A stretch of 64,000 nt of DNA, taken from Mya arenaria. Lineage: Eukaryota > Mollusca > Bivalvia > Myida > Myidae. Location: assembly GCF_026914265.1 (NCBI RefSeq), contig NC_069131.1, positions 2,515,501-2,579,500 of the forward strand. Direction: 5' to 3'. Shown here in pieces: positions 44,940-64,000 of this stretch (the first letter of the stretch is position 1; each line of letters begins with the position of its first letter). Below the pieces are notes generated by a model, which worked only from the letters and a program-made list of their open reading frames with translations, did no database searches and was not told the origin of the DNA. A program made the position numbers and the translations under genes.

Positions 44940-46304
44940 AAATGTTTTAGCCCAGGGCTGAAATCGAAAAGGCATACAGGCAGAGGTTAAAGGAGAAGTG
45001 TAATGCACAATATCTAACCAAACAAATAGAAAGTCGGCAACGAACATATGTACCAAAATAACAACTGTCAAAGAGCTAAAGAGGCAAACGTAACCAGAAA
45101 CATTTTAAACCGCCAGTATAAGAAAGAAGCAGCAGCACTGTTACGCAATGCCTTTAATTCAGCTGAAAATCAAATAGGGCATGCAAGCTCTAGTCACTAC
45201 GAGAGTGTCCCTTCAAATAACCATAACGGAATAGTGGTTAGAATGAACACCCTACACCCTACAGGATATTGTTAAAGATTACAAGTCAACAAGCTCTGAT
45301 AAACTACTCCATACGTGTATATTTGTTGAATAGGATGAATGGGTCATAACGCTGGGACCGTATTAACATTTATTGATAAATTGATCCCGGAAGTAAAACT
45401 GCTTAACCCGGAATCGACATGCATCCACTACTGGACGGACAGCCCTACATCTCAGTACAGAAACAATGTGATATTCCGAACCATAGCCAGCCACACCGTT
45501 ATCTATGACATGAAAGCAATCTAGAATTATAGGGAAGCCGGCAACAGCAAAGGCCCCTGAGATGGGCTAGGGGACAGTCGTTGATGCCGTTAAAACGGGA
45601 AAGGTTGCCATACAAGACACATTGAACTTCTATGCATGCACACAATCTCGAGTACTGCACCATGAAAAAGTACAGTTCATATTTTGTGTCATCTGAATGT
45701 TGTCAGGAGAAAGCCATTGAAATAGCAAAACTTCATTTAAAGCGTTGGAACAACGAAACTACACGCTGTCAAGGGAAAGGGCAGTTTTGTCGTGGCCGTA
45801 CATTACAAAAGCTGTTATTGCATCGTGTCGGCTACCTCTACATCCAATATATTGAGGGATAAGAACATGGAACTTAAAACTAAAATAGTGACTAAACGCT
45901 CAACCTCAGCCAACCTTACAGAGGACAATAATGAATCTTCAATTCCCGAATAAAGCGCACAACAATCAGATAAGCGACCAATTCCTAGGTCCAATATAGT
46001 TAGAAAACAGACATTCTTGGCATTCTTGAAGGAGAATGACTACATAGCTGCTAAATATCTCAATAATTGGTATATCGGTAAGGTGACCTATATAGATTCT
46101 GACGACAAAACTATAGAAGTGTCATTTCTGGATTAGAAGAAGAAGTCTTACCAGTGACCATGTAGACCCGACGTCTTATGAGTGAAAAACAGCGATATAC
46201 TCTGCAAAGTTTCAGCGTCTACACCCTTTGGCAAAACGAAGCGCATGCTGGAAACGGATCCAAATGATATCAAGCAAGTCAAAGCATTGTTTGACAAACT
46301 TTGA
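44940..46304 (+). pseudogene. Decayed gene of an uncharacterised invertebrate family (DSPTSQYRN motif)
   Basis: Spread over several frames are segments that I recognise as a large uncharacterised family in cnidarians and molluscs: GHNAGTVLTFIDKLIPEVK and YWTDSPTSQYRN (about 45340-45470), then MKAI-stop-NYREAGNSKGP-stop-DGLG (45500-45580), an ECCQEKAIEIAKLHLK block (45695-45745), and a C-terminal region with DYIAAKYLNNWYIGKVTYID (about 46040-46090) and CKVSASTPFGKTKRM ending at a stop near 46302. Upstream, 44960-45240 has Lys/Arg/Gln-rich coding-like sequence with frame changes. Several stops fall where relatives have Trp (TGG to TGA or TAG). No function is known to me. Motif copies ATGTTCGTTACC on both sides hint that the gene travelled in a mobile element. 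Confidence 0.6.
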
Positions 46305-47512
46305 ATGACAAGGTTACATTGAAATGTTCGTTATAATTGCATTTGAAAACTGTTCAATTCATCAGTTTCTATGTGAAATATTCAGAATAATATCTGTACA
46401 TCCATATTTATCGGCACACTGGTACAAAGTACTTAATTATTTTTCCAACTGTACAACAAATAACACTATAATCAATACTTATGAATTGGTAACGTACATT
46501 TCAAATAAAAAAAACTCCACTCGGAGCACCGATAAAGTTAATATGTAACAGTTACAAATTATGATCATAGTTTGATTATGTAAAGATGTAAAGCTGTATT
46601 GCGTATTGCCTGTGTCGTTCTGTTCACACATGTAACATATATATATATCAGGGGAATAAAAATTGTGTATAAACATTCTTTTGTATTTGTTATAAAAAAA
46701 ATATGGTGGTTATAAACACTTGAATATATATATATACCGACATTACTCATATACCCCACAGAATACAGTGTTTAATAAGATAACTTGTGTGAATATATAT
46801 ATATGTATATTTCTTATGTGTGCCTTTAATTTGAAATGTTCGTTACCATTTACACTGTGTCATAACAATGATTACATGTTGTAAAAATTCATTTATCCAG
46901 AACTACATCATTCTTAAAAGGATTTAGTGTTAAATGTTGTAGTAATGCATTAGATTTTGTGTAATTTTGGATACAGAATAGAAACAGTGGATTTCTAGAC
47001 CAGTAGATAAAACTTTCGTAACTCTGATCAGAAGAGTTGCGAGTAAATATGATTAGTCCATTTCCATTGTCGCACATAGAAAAGCGCTGGTAAATCGGTA
47101 ACTGTCTCAAAAGTTCAGTGAACACAATACGAATGATTTATGAATATTCTGACAGCGGTTCGATCTAGCTGAGGAGCATGAGCAATGACTATCCAGGTGA
47201 GCTTTTGTAAAATTTATTCCTTTCATTCAAGTTTTTGAGTAGTTAATCTTAAACCTATTTAGGCTGTTATTTCCCCTCAGGTTATTCCCCATTCAGCCTA
47301 GTACTACATCAGTCATTATATATCTATCTATAGTTCATTGCTAAAAATAAGGCAATCACAGCCAAGAGTTGCATGCACTCTTCTTCGATTATTCACGTAT
47401 GCGACCGAGTCAACTTAAAAAGTGCTCTTTCGTCATATTTAAACCTTACACAGGTTTTTTATGGGTACAACAAGTAGTTAGTACAAGTCACTAAATGTGT
47501 ACCTTGCTATAT
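46305..47512. other. Non-coding interval between two element-like units
   Basis: AT-rich. Carries GGTAACGTACAT at 46488-46499 (minus orientation) and ATGTTCGTTACC at 46836-46847, matching the motifs on the left side of the preceding pseudogene. No gene recognised. Confidence 0.4.
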
Positions 47513-49227
47513 CAGAGGCGGTAATCACGTGGTACATTGTTTTGATACCAAGCACTAAAACAATGCTGCGCCCAGTGAGGCGGTATGTATTTTTGTTTAT
47601 TTTCTCTCCAATTTTTAAACAATTAAATTTCCTAACATCAACCATGTTCCAGCGCTCAATTCTCCCTGTAATATAGTACCTTCATTTTGTCAGACAGTTC
47701 TGTAGTTTATTTGGAATGCATGTCGCAAGTTTTCAATCGAGGCGAAATGTGCTGCGGAAATATTTGAACCAAGCATGAACTGTCCTTTTTTTCTAAATTT
47801 CGTCTGTTATAAACGCAACTTCGTTTACAGAGCTATTTTTGAACATTGCATGTAGCCCTATCGATATGCCATAAGTTATGTTACCATAACAACGTACGCA
47901 TTTTGCGGTAATAACGCTACAACCGTTTTTCGAACCAAGCACTTACGAAATATTATTCGAACCAAGCACTATATAATTTTTATATTGTTGCAGAATATGT
48001 TATGCCAACATTGTGGGAAATCATACAAGACCAAAGGCGCATTAAGTATACATTAAAGAAAACATACAGGCTCAGCACCATACAGATGCTGTGAGCTTAT
48101 GTTCTTTAGCCAAAGCCACTCAAAACGCCACAGGTAAACTATCCGTTTCAGATTGCCATATTTCGAAGTCGTTACATTTATGTTTATGCATATAAAATAT
48201 TAACTAAAACATAAAGAAATATTTTAAATGTTACAATTTGCAAATACAGGATACAAATATTCTTAAAATAGTTATTAAATCATATTTCAGAGGTTGTGCC
48301 CATAGTGAGAAAATGCAGAGCCAGTGTACATACTGTGACAAAGCGTTCGCTACAAATGGGGATTTGTTTAACCATCGGAGAATAGTGCATACAGACGCCC
48401 AGATCGAATGTGAAATTTGTGGTGCTAAATGCCACATTCAACGAGATCTGGTGGTTCATCTGTTATTCCACCGAGGGGAGGAAATGTAGCTGTGGTAAAG
48501 AATACGCTTCACGTTCCGGCCTGAGCTACTATAGAAGTGCGCCAATAAGTGATAGAGTTAACTGTTTTTTTATATTTTTTAAACAGACTAATGTTATCAT
48601 CTGCTTGCGATGATCAGTTCTTAACCCAATTGAATGTTATATCAATCTGTGATAATCTCAGTTTATGTTTGCGATTTGTAATTACTATGTTAATGATACA
48701 GTTCTCGATTTTTGTTTAATTGCTGTAATATGTTCATGGCTGTATGTATTTGCATAAGTAAGAGTATAATTATACAATATTTATTACATGAATATAGCAT
48801 GTTAATGTTAACAATGGTTTATACACATCATCAGTTCTATTCATACACTCATACTGTTATGTTAGTTATGTGTGTTGTTTTCACACTGCATGCTTTTGTC
48901 ATAAAAATAATGAAAATAAACATTTATTCGAATTGATTATTTGTTCCTCAGCCATTTCCCGAAACTAATACTCTTAAAGTATAAGAAATTTATAAGCTTA
49001 CTGTTAATTGATATAGTTTGCTGCTATAAAATACAATATTTCAAGGTATGCAGATCAATGAGAGACAATACAATGAGCTAAAATGTATAGCAACATATAT
49101 TCTCTTGGCTTATTTTAAACGTAAAATTATGGAGAGAAAATAAACAAAAATACATAATGTCTCACTGGGCGCAGCATTAATTTAGTGGTTGGTATCAAAA
49201 CAATGTACCACGTGATTACCGCCTCTG
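47513..49227. mobile_element. DNA-transposon-like element with about 98-bp TIRs around a C2H2 zinc-finger gene
   Basis: The first 98 bases and the last 98 bases are inverted copies with about eight differences. Both begin CAGAGGCGGTAATCACGTGG and pass through TGCTGCGCCCAGTGAG to TTTTGTTTATTTTCTCTCC. TATAT is found directly outside both ends, a possible 5-bp target duplication. Inside the left half, CGAACCAAGCACT-type words recur (ATACCAAGCACTA 47548, GAACCAAGCATGA 47766, CGAACCAAGCACT 47933 and 47958), typical of subterminal protein-binding sites. The only coding sequence is the C2H2 gene listed next; no DDE transposase is visible. Superfamily unknown. Confidence 0.78.
47994..48545 (+). pseudogene. 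C2H2 zinc-finger gene inside the TIR element, broken
   Basis: Exon 47994-48133 (after TTGCAG, before GTAAAC) reads MLCQHCGKSYKTKGALSIH, then a TAA (48054-48056) in place of one residue, then RKHTG: a C-x2-C-x12-H-x3-H finger with its linker. It joins in phase to an exon at 48291 (after TTTCAG) with two good fingers: CTYCDKAFATNGDLFNH...H (C-x2-C-x12-H-x4-H) and CEICGAKCHIQRDLVVH...H. After GEEM the frame is lost, but the next frame continues KCSCGKEYASRSGLSYY, a further degenerate finger. At least four fingers are present in all. The premature stop and frameshift mean this copy is dead. It may be a captured host zinc-finger gene or part of an element-encoded DNA-binding protein. Confidence 0.72.
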
Positions 49228-50142
49228 TATATGTCGCGTAAAAAGTTTCAAAATTTGAATTTATTGGGACTCTTTCATATAATTGTGCTATTAAAGGCGT
49301 ATAGCATTGAACCAGCGTTGAATGAACACCAGGCACAGTTAAAGTATATAATCATTGAGCATTTTTTTTTTATCAATTAACACTTGTCCATTTTCAATCA
49401 CGTTTCTTGCGCTTTTCGGCCTGAAGCATTTCACAAACCAATTTTGAGTAATAACTCTCTGAAACATATGCATAAATTACCATATTAGCAAATCTTTCTC
49501 AAAACCCATAATGCTAAATTAAGAATAAATTAAGAATATCCGACACTTTTAAATATGAACGTGTTCCAGCAGCATGCGCCATGTATTACCTGTAAGGTCC
49601 AAAAGTCCAACGACAACGATGACCACTACTGGTAACATTTTGGTCAACTCGATGTTTCTAAATGTTGACTGGTGTAGTCTGTAAAGTGCTTACATATGAA
49701 GATAACATTGACCTCACCTTATCTTTCTTTCATTGTAAATGCAGGTATACAACTAGAGCTATCACAGAAATGACAAATAGCCTCCGACACACAAATGTTA
49801 ACTATTCATCTTTCTTTTTTTCGTTATTTTGCAATAATTAAAAGCATCGTTAAAACACACGCAATAAATATGCTGCTTTAGGTGCTAAATAAAAGAAATT
49901 GAGCCTTGTGTTATTTCACAAATTACTGTAAAATAATTTTTGACTGATAACCCACGAAACGTCAAGCACTGTAAATGTTTTTCTAGCGCAGGATGCAAAT
50001 ATACCGTTATATTTAAGTAGAATGAAAAGAAAAGAGAGTATTTTGTTGTCATACAAATTGTTTCAATCATAGATAAACACGGTCCTAGAGCTATTATTCC
50101 CATGTATAGCGGGACAAGGCTTGAACGAAATATGAGAATGAA
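49228..50142. other. Intergenic, no gene recognised
   Basis: AT-rich sequence with no supported reading frame or repeat. Confidence 0.4.
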
Positions 50143-50499
50143 AATTAATGACAACACTGAATGAGAGCCCAGTTACCTGGTATTTGGACTGCAGATTTTG
50201 CCAGTCGAGCTATATGATTCGAGATGGGGTTTTACATATTTAATATTTTATACAATCTTTATCATTCATAAAGATTGCATGAAACTTAAAATATCTACAT
50301 TTAAATATATACAAATATACGACCAAAAGTGGATTCCTTGTTTAACAGGTATATCATAAAGTACAAGAACACATTTTCAAAATTCCCCGAGAAAGGGGTC
50401 ACCCTAGGGACTGAATCGCTCGAATTAGATAGCTCGACAGGCTAAAACTGCAGTCCAAATACTAGGTGACTGTGCTCTCATTCAGTGTTGTCATTAATT
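50143..50499. mobile_element. Palindromic element with AATTAATGACAACAC ends
   Basis: The left arm AATTAATGACAACACTGAAT runs on through GAGAGCCCAGT, TATTTGGACTGCAG and GTCGAGCTAT. The right arm read inward is AATTAATGACAACACTGAAT, GAGAGCACAGT, TATTTGGACTGCAG and GTCGAGCTAT. About 75 bp of arm with few differences. Non-coding. Confidence 0.8.
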
Positions 50500-50589
50500 T
50501 ATTAATGCCTTGAATCGGTCAATGAACGCTAGTTTATAAGTACTTCACCTCACATTTTCAGAGAAACAGAAGCTCGATGGGGTTTAACT

Positions 50590-52030
50590 TAGTGAATAAG
50601 AACCTCCAATTGTCGGTTTAACTAATTGATATGTACTCAACCTCCAATTGTCGGGTTAAACTAGTTTATATGTACTCAACCTCCAATTGTCGGTTTAACT
50701 AATTTATATGTACTCAACCTCCAAATGTCGGTCTAACTAATTTATATGTACTCAACCTCCAATTGTCGGTCTAACTAATTTATATGTACTCAACCTCCAA
50801 TTGTCGGTCTAACTAATTTATATGTACTCAACCTCCAATTGTCGGTCTAACTAATTTATATGTACTCAACCTCCAATTATCGGTTTAACTAATTTATATG
50901 TACTCAACCTCCAATTGTCGGTCTAACTAATTTATATGTACTCAACCTCCAATTGTCGGGTTAACTAAATTATATGTACTCGACCTCCAATTGTCGGTTT
51001 AACTAATTTATATGTACTCGACCTCCAATTGTCGGTTTAACTAATTTATATGTACTCGACCCCCAATTGTCGGTCTAACTAGTTTATATATATTCAACCT
51101 CCAATTGTCGGGTTAACTAATTTATATGTACTCAACCTCCAATTGTCGGTCTAACTAATTTATATGTACTCAACCTCCAATTGTCGGGTTAACTAATTTA
51201 TATGTACTCAACCTCCAAATGTCGGTCTAACTAATTTATATGTACTCAACCTCCAATTGTCGGTCTAACTAATTTATATGTACTCAACCTCCAATTGTCG
51301 GTCTAACTAATTTATATGTACTCAACCTCCAATTGTCGGTCTAACTAATTTATATGTACTCAACCTCCAATTATCGGTTTAACTAATTTATATGTACTCA
51401 ACCTCCAATTGTCGGTCTAACTAATTTATATGTACTCAACCTCCAATTGTCGGGTTAACTAAATTATATGTACTCGACCTCCAATTGTCGGTTTAACTAA
51501 TTTATATGTACTCGACCTCCAATTGTCGGTTTAACTAATTTATATGTACTCGACCCCCAATTGTCGGTCTAACTAGTTTATATATATTCAACCTCCAATT
51601 GTCGGGTTAACTAATTTATATGTACTCAACCTCCAATTGTCGGTCTAACTAATTTATATGTACTCAACCTCCAATTGTCGGGTTAACTAAATTATATGTA
51701 CTCAACCTCCAATTGTCGGTTTAACTAATTTATATGTACTCGACCTCCAATTGTCGGTTTAACTAATTTATATGTACTCGACCTCCAATTGTCGGTCTAA
51801 CTTGTTTATATATACTCAACCTCCAATTGTCGGGTTAACTAATTTATATGTACTCAACCTCCAATTGTCGGGTTAACTAATTTATATGTACTCGACCTCC
51901 AATTGTCGGTCTAACTAGTTTATATATATTCAACCTCTAATTGTCGGGTTAACTAATTTATATGTACTCAACCTCCAATTGTCGGGTTAACTAATTTATA
52001 TGTACTCAATCTCCAATTGTCGGGTAAATC
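50590..52030. repeat. 38-bp minisatellite with 494-bp higher-order repeat
   Basis: About 37 copies of TCAACCTCCAATTGTCGGTC followed by TAACTAATTTATATGTAC. Rare variants recur at an exact distance of 494 bases (13 units): CCAATTATCGG (about 50874 and 51368), GACCCCCAATT (51058 and 51552) and CCAAATGTCGG (50721 and 51215). Confidence 0.95.
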
Positions 52031-52811
52031 TAGTTCATAAGTATATAAACCTTTCATCTTTAATCGTTCTATCATCAGCAAAAGATCAAACCAAACAGCA
52101 GTTAGTCAGCCATAAATACATTTACCTTTCCGAAATTGAGGTCAATCCCATTACGGTCAACGTAAATGAGAGAGTAAACGGAGTTATATTTGTATAATGC
52201 TTTGTCAATAAACATTCTTTAATGGTGTAAAACGCATAACATAATCAAGGACATCTAAATATCCCAGCGTTCTAGATTATGTCCAAGGATATACCCCCAC
52301 TACCAACCGGACTACATCAGGGTATATTACTATTGAAAGGTTTGAATATAAAAATGGTCAAATTGTGATATGTTCACTCACATACATTCTTTTGATTAGG
52401 AAATAACTAATACAAAGATCTATTTATCGATTTAAACGTAAAACAATGTAAAAAAATAAGGTCGGTCGGGCAAATGGAAATTAAAATATGTTTGCGCCTT
52501 TTTAAAATTCTTGCATAAAGCAAATGATTTTCTATTGTATTTGCTGTCGCTTTGAATAAAAGCGTTTACGTTTTTAAATTGTTATACATGCAATATATAA
52601 TGTTGTGCATACTAATCCGGTAAACTGTATATTTACGATACATCGACGACACTATAATAAACCACGCAACTTTAAAGTTGACAATAAATCGGTCATTAAA
52701 CTATCCTAGGATACCTAGCCAGAGTACAGGGATTATATCTAACAGGATAGCTAACTAGAACACAGGGATTATATATAGACGAGATAGCGCGGTCCTAGTT
52801 TAAACTCAGAG

Positions 52812-52820
52812 TATAAAATA
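52812..52820 (+). promoter_or_regulatory. TATA-like site upstream of the aldo-keto reductase
   Basis: TATAAAATA lies 73 bases before the first in-frame ATG and 115 before the favoured one. Just upstream (52705-52790) the phrase ACAGGGATTATAT is duplicated. Weak evidence. Confidence 0.3.
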
Positions 52821-52926
52821 CCAATTTAAACCCGAACTTGTTAATATTGAAAAAGTACTTCGTAATTTGAAGGTGTTTTATCGTATGTACAAGAAATATT
52901 GTAAGGACCTTAGGCAATCTACAGCA

Positions 52927-61218
<8,292 letters not shown>

Positions 61219-61532
61219 AGACACTATCGAACACAAGCAGGCCTGCATGTACAAACTATCGAATACATGCACGCCAGCATAAAACTACTATCGACCACAA
61301 GCACGCCAGTATTAAGAGACTGTAGAACAAGTACGACAGCATAACAAACTATGAAAAGACTAGCCCATTGAAACCCATAATTATAATGCAATGTATCATA
61401 CAATGTAAATATTTTAGCCAAAAACATTTAAGGAGAGAGGTATGAATATTAGCTCTAAGCTAAGATACCTCTTCACTCCTTAATTATTATATTCAAATGT
61501 AATTTATGTATTTGCTTATTGTACTCATATAC

Positions 61533-61558
61533 AATAAATATTGTTTAAACAAAATAAA
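61533..61558 (+). terminator. Polyadenylation signals of the aldo-keto reductase
   Basis: AATAAA at 61533-61538 and 61553-61558, about 315-340 bases after the stop codon. Confidence 0.55.
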
Positions 61559-64000
61559 CATTTAATTAATTCCTCCTTAGAGGTGTTGTAGAGGTGTTGT
61601 TAAACGTGTCTTGTACGACAGGTACCAGCAGCAGTCGATGCAAGCTAACAAGAAATATATTTGAAGAAGACACTCGACCGGGTTAAAACAGCGGTTTACT
61701 TGTGCTTGAAAATGTTTTAATATTTGACCACAGCTGAGATTGTTCCTGGTTTAATTTTTGACCGGTAATGGATATTAAGCCGTTGATTACCCAGGGAGTA
61801 GAAGAGCAATACAATGCAATAATTGTCAAAAATGAAACATATCTAAAAACTTGCACACTTTTTCGGAAACCATACTCGTTGCACATTGAGACGTTTTGAC
61901 TGAACTTTGTCGAATGACCTTGACCTATGATTTTCGGTCAGCCAGAACAAGTCCAAAATTGAATTAAATTCATCTCGTTAAGCTTAGCTTAAAATATAAT
62001 TTGTCTTACTTTTCTTGAAAAATGTTCGAAAACAGTAAATATCTTCAACTTTGAAACAACCACAAAGCTAAATATATCGTATTCGATACTTATTCGATTC
62101 TCCTGTATTCGACTTACTTAACAATGGCCAATAGTATATTAATATTTCTTGTTTCACCTCAATTTGCCCTAAAATGGTCAAATATTACTTTTTATTTCGT
62201 TATAGGAGATAAACGTAATTAAATACGCCCAAAATGCACCATTACGGACTAGAAATTGTTAAAATTTTCTTGGGTATGTTCCCAAATCCCCCTTGCCAAC
62301 ACTTTAAACCAACACTTCTGAGGGAGAGGCGCAAGTCAAAAGATTACGCTCCTAAGTTACGCCCTCTCTAACGTCGAATCCTGGATCCAACCAATTTTAA
62401 AGTAGCAAATGAGACTTCTAGTCTTATTTTGCAATGACAAATATTTTTTTTTACTTTATTCAGCCCACCTCTGTTTATTTTACAAGAATGAAGGGTGATT
62501 TCAGTCGGTATACAGCCAAAAGACGGGTATAAAGTGACAGAAAAATATTCCTTTCAGTAAAGCGCGCCAAATTGTATGCGAACACTACGTCTTCTGCAAG
62601 TCTGTTCGAGCTCTGTACGTTCTTATGTTTGATTTAAAATTAAAAGATGACAAAAAGTTCAGAACAGTGAAAACATTATTTCAAACTGTTATTTCACTGT
62701 TGGAAATGTGATTTTCATTTTACTGGCTATCCTTAATAAATCACAGGAAAGCATATAAATAAAGTCACCAATAAAACAACTAAGCATTTATGCGATTCGG
62801 TTGACTTAACAAATTTTGTGATGCAAAAAAAAAGAAACGTTTCGAAACTTCATTTTCATAGACAAAAAAACAAGACAGACATTTACGTAGTTGGTTTATT
62901 TTACTTGTTAATACAAAACCAGTTTGCCATGATGAAGCTGGCAAATTGGGTCTTAAATGATGCAGTACGCAGAGTTTGTTGTAATCTTTGATTGAGTTCT
63001 TTGATAAATAGATCAATGAACGACCTGTCACAACAGGCGTATAAAAAGGTTCAGCTTAGAAATAGAACAGCAGAACTGATCATTAAAGAACGTTACAGTT
63101 CCATGTTATGTTTATTAGAAAAGTATCCTCATTGGAATATGGTATTTTATTAGCCACATACATAAGTATACTACAACATTTGACCAAAGAATGTACATGT
63201 GACGTCCAAACATATACTGTAAGAATTTAACAAACAAAAAATAACAATATATCCTCAGCCATATGTATAAAACTTGTATAGTTTGATATTTATATATAAT
63301 GGTTCGTTTGCACATCCAAATAATAATATAATTACTGGATAAATGTGAACCAATTAAAACATTCGGCTAACTTTGAACTATATAATTAACCAGTTGTAAA
63401 CAAATGGTTGTCGATGTTTAGAATAACTGTGTACTTCTGTCGCTTAACATTAATTACCATCACGTTACAAGTGAAATTTCTGAACTACATGTGATTTTAC
63501 TAAATACATTTTATACTTTGAATATCGCAACAATTCTAACTAGTCAAGTCAAACAACGTTTATTCTCTCATACCATGATGTATGGCAAATGAGGTATATA
63601 CAATATACATAAAAGGCATGGCACAACATTCATATTTAAATTTAGAATGTGATAAACCTTAGTCTGGTGTGATTTTTCTTTTTTTGTATTCCATGTCTTT
63701 GGTGTTTGCCCTGTGCCATTAAATAGGGTTTATGTTTAAGCCTTAGGCCACTGAGCTTGTTCTCGTGTGTGTGTGGGGGGGGGGTGGGGTGGGGGTGGGG
63801 TTCAAACAAATATTGTGATCAGCATGCCAGACTATTGGGTACTCCGGCTTCACCCACAGCACAAAACTGTCTTTAAGCCTAGAACTATACTCAAATTAAA
63901 TAAGTTTAACGTCTAACTTATAAGTTTATTTTTGTAGTTAGTTATCAAAGTCTAACGTGTGAACGGGATGCGACACATTACAGAGCACCCTGCGGCAATC
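61559..64000. other. 3' flank with dispersed repeats, no gene recognised
   Basis: 62165-62392 is a third copy of the GGATCC-type repeat (words AAAATGCACCATTACGGACT and GTCGAATCCTGGATCC). Around 63550-63650 is a fragment with GTTTATTCTCTCATACCATG. 63680-63870 has GCCATTAAATAGGGTTTATG, a G/T-rich run and GGGTACTCCGGCTTCACCC, similar to the SINE core seen elsewhere. The rest is AT-rich with nothing supported. Confidence 0.45.

Overview
The window is eukaryotic nuclear DNA, AT-rich and intron-rich, with spliceosomal introns (GT...AG), AATAAA signals and many miniature transposons and minisatellites. The gene content (ASAP-type Arf-GAP, OCIA-domain protein, YajO-like aldo-keto reductase, intronless rhodopsin-like GPCR) and the style of the dispersed repeats suggest a lophotrochozoan, most likely a bivalve mollusc. 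The species cannot be told from the sequence.

Layout. (1) 1-478: the last two exons of a plus-strand gene ending in an SH3 domain, best matched to the ASAP family. (2) 479-14.4 kb: no host exon recognised. This stretch holds a 29-bp minisatellite (4816-5335), a foldback-like element with inverted clusters of GACTTTTCAACCCC (5931-7762), a broken hAT-like transposase-derived gene (8468-10256), a decayed Tc1-like transposase (11912-12310) and a Harbinger-like MITE (13639-13979). (3) 14420-31864: seven exons of an OCIAD1-like gene. Its introns are swollen by at least four unrelated minisatellites (about 0.8 to 4.9 kb each), a hAT-type MITE with 8-bp target duplications, other MITEs and a SINE. 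(4) 32-36 kb: dispersed repeat families. (5) 36316-37761: an intact single-exon class A GPCR. (6) 37.8-52.1 kb: an accessory repeat landscape, including an 833-bp MITE with perfect 25-bp inverted ends, the remains of a gene of an unnamed invertebrate family, a 1.7-kb element with about 98-bp terminal inverted repeats around a C2H2 zinc-finger coding region, and a 38-bp minisatellite with a 494-bp higher-order repeat. (7) 52927-61218: a complete eight-exon aldo-keto reductase gene with the full catalytic tetrad. (8) 61.2-64 kb: 3' flank and dispersed repeats.

The strongest unusual signal is how tandem repeats relate to gene boundaries. Two OCIAD1-like introns carry minisatellites whose first unit is the 5' splice site itself. 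In one of them the repeat register includes the last eight exon bases. The aldo-keto reductase stop codon lies in the second unit of a roughly 32-bp tandem repeat that also encodes the protein's C-terminus. A third OCIAD1-like intron carries about 57 copies of a 40-bp unit, most of them with a perfect AP-1 site. The eight main minisatellites cover roughly 11-12 kb of the 64 kb. All host genes recognised are on the plus strand; I see no operon-like linkage between them.
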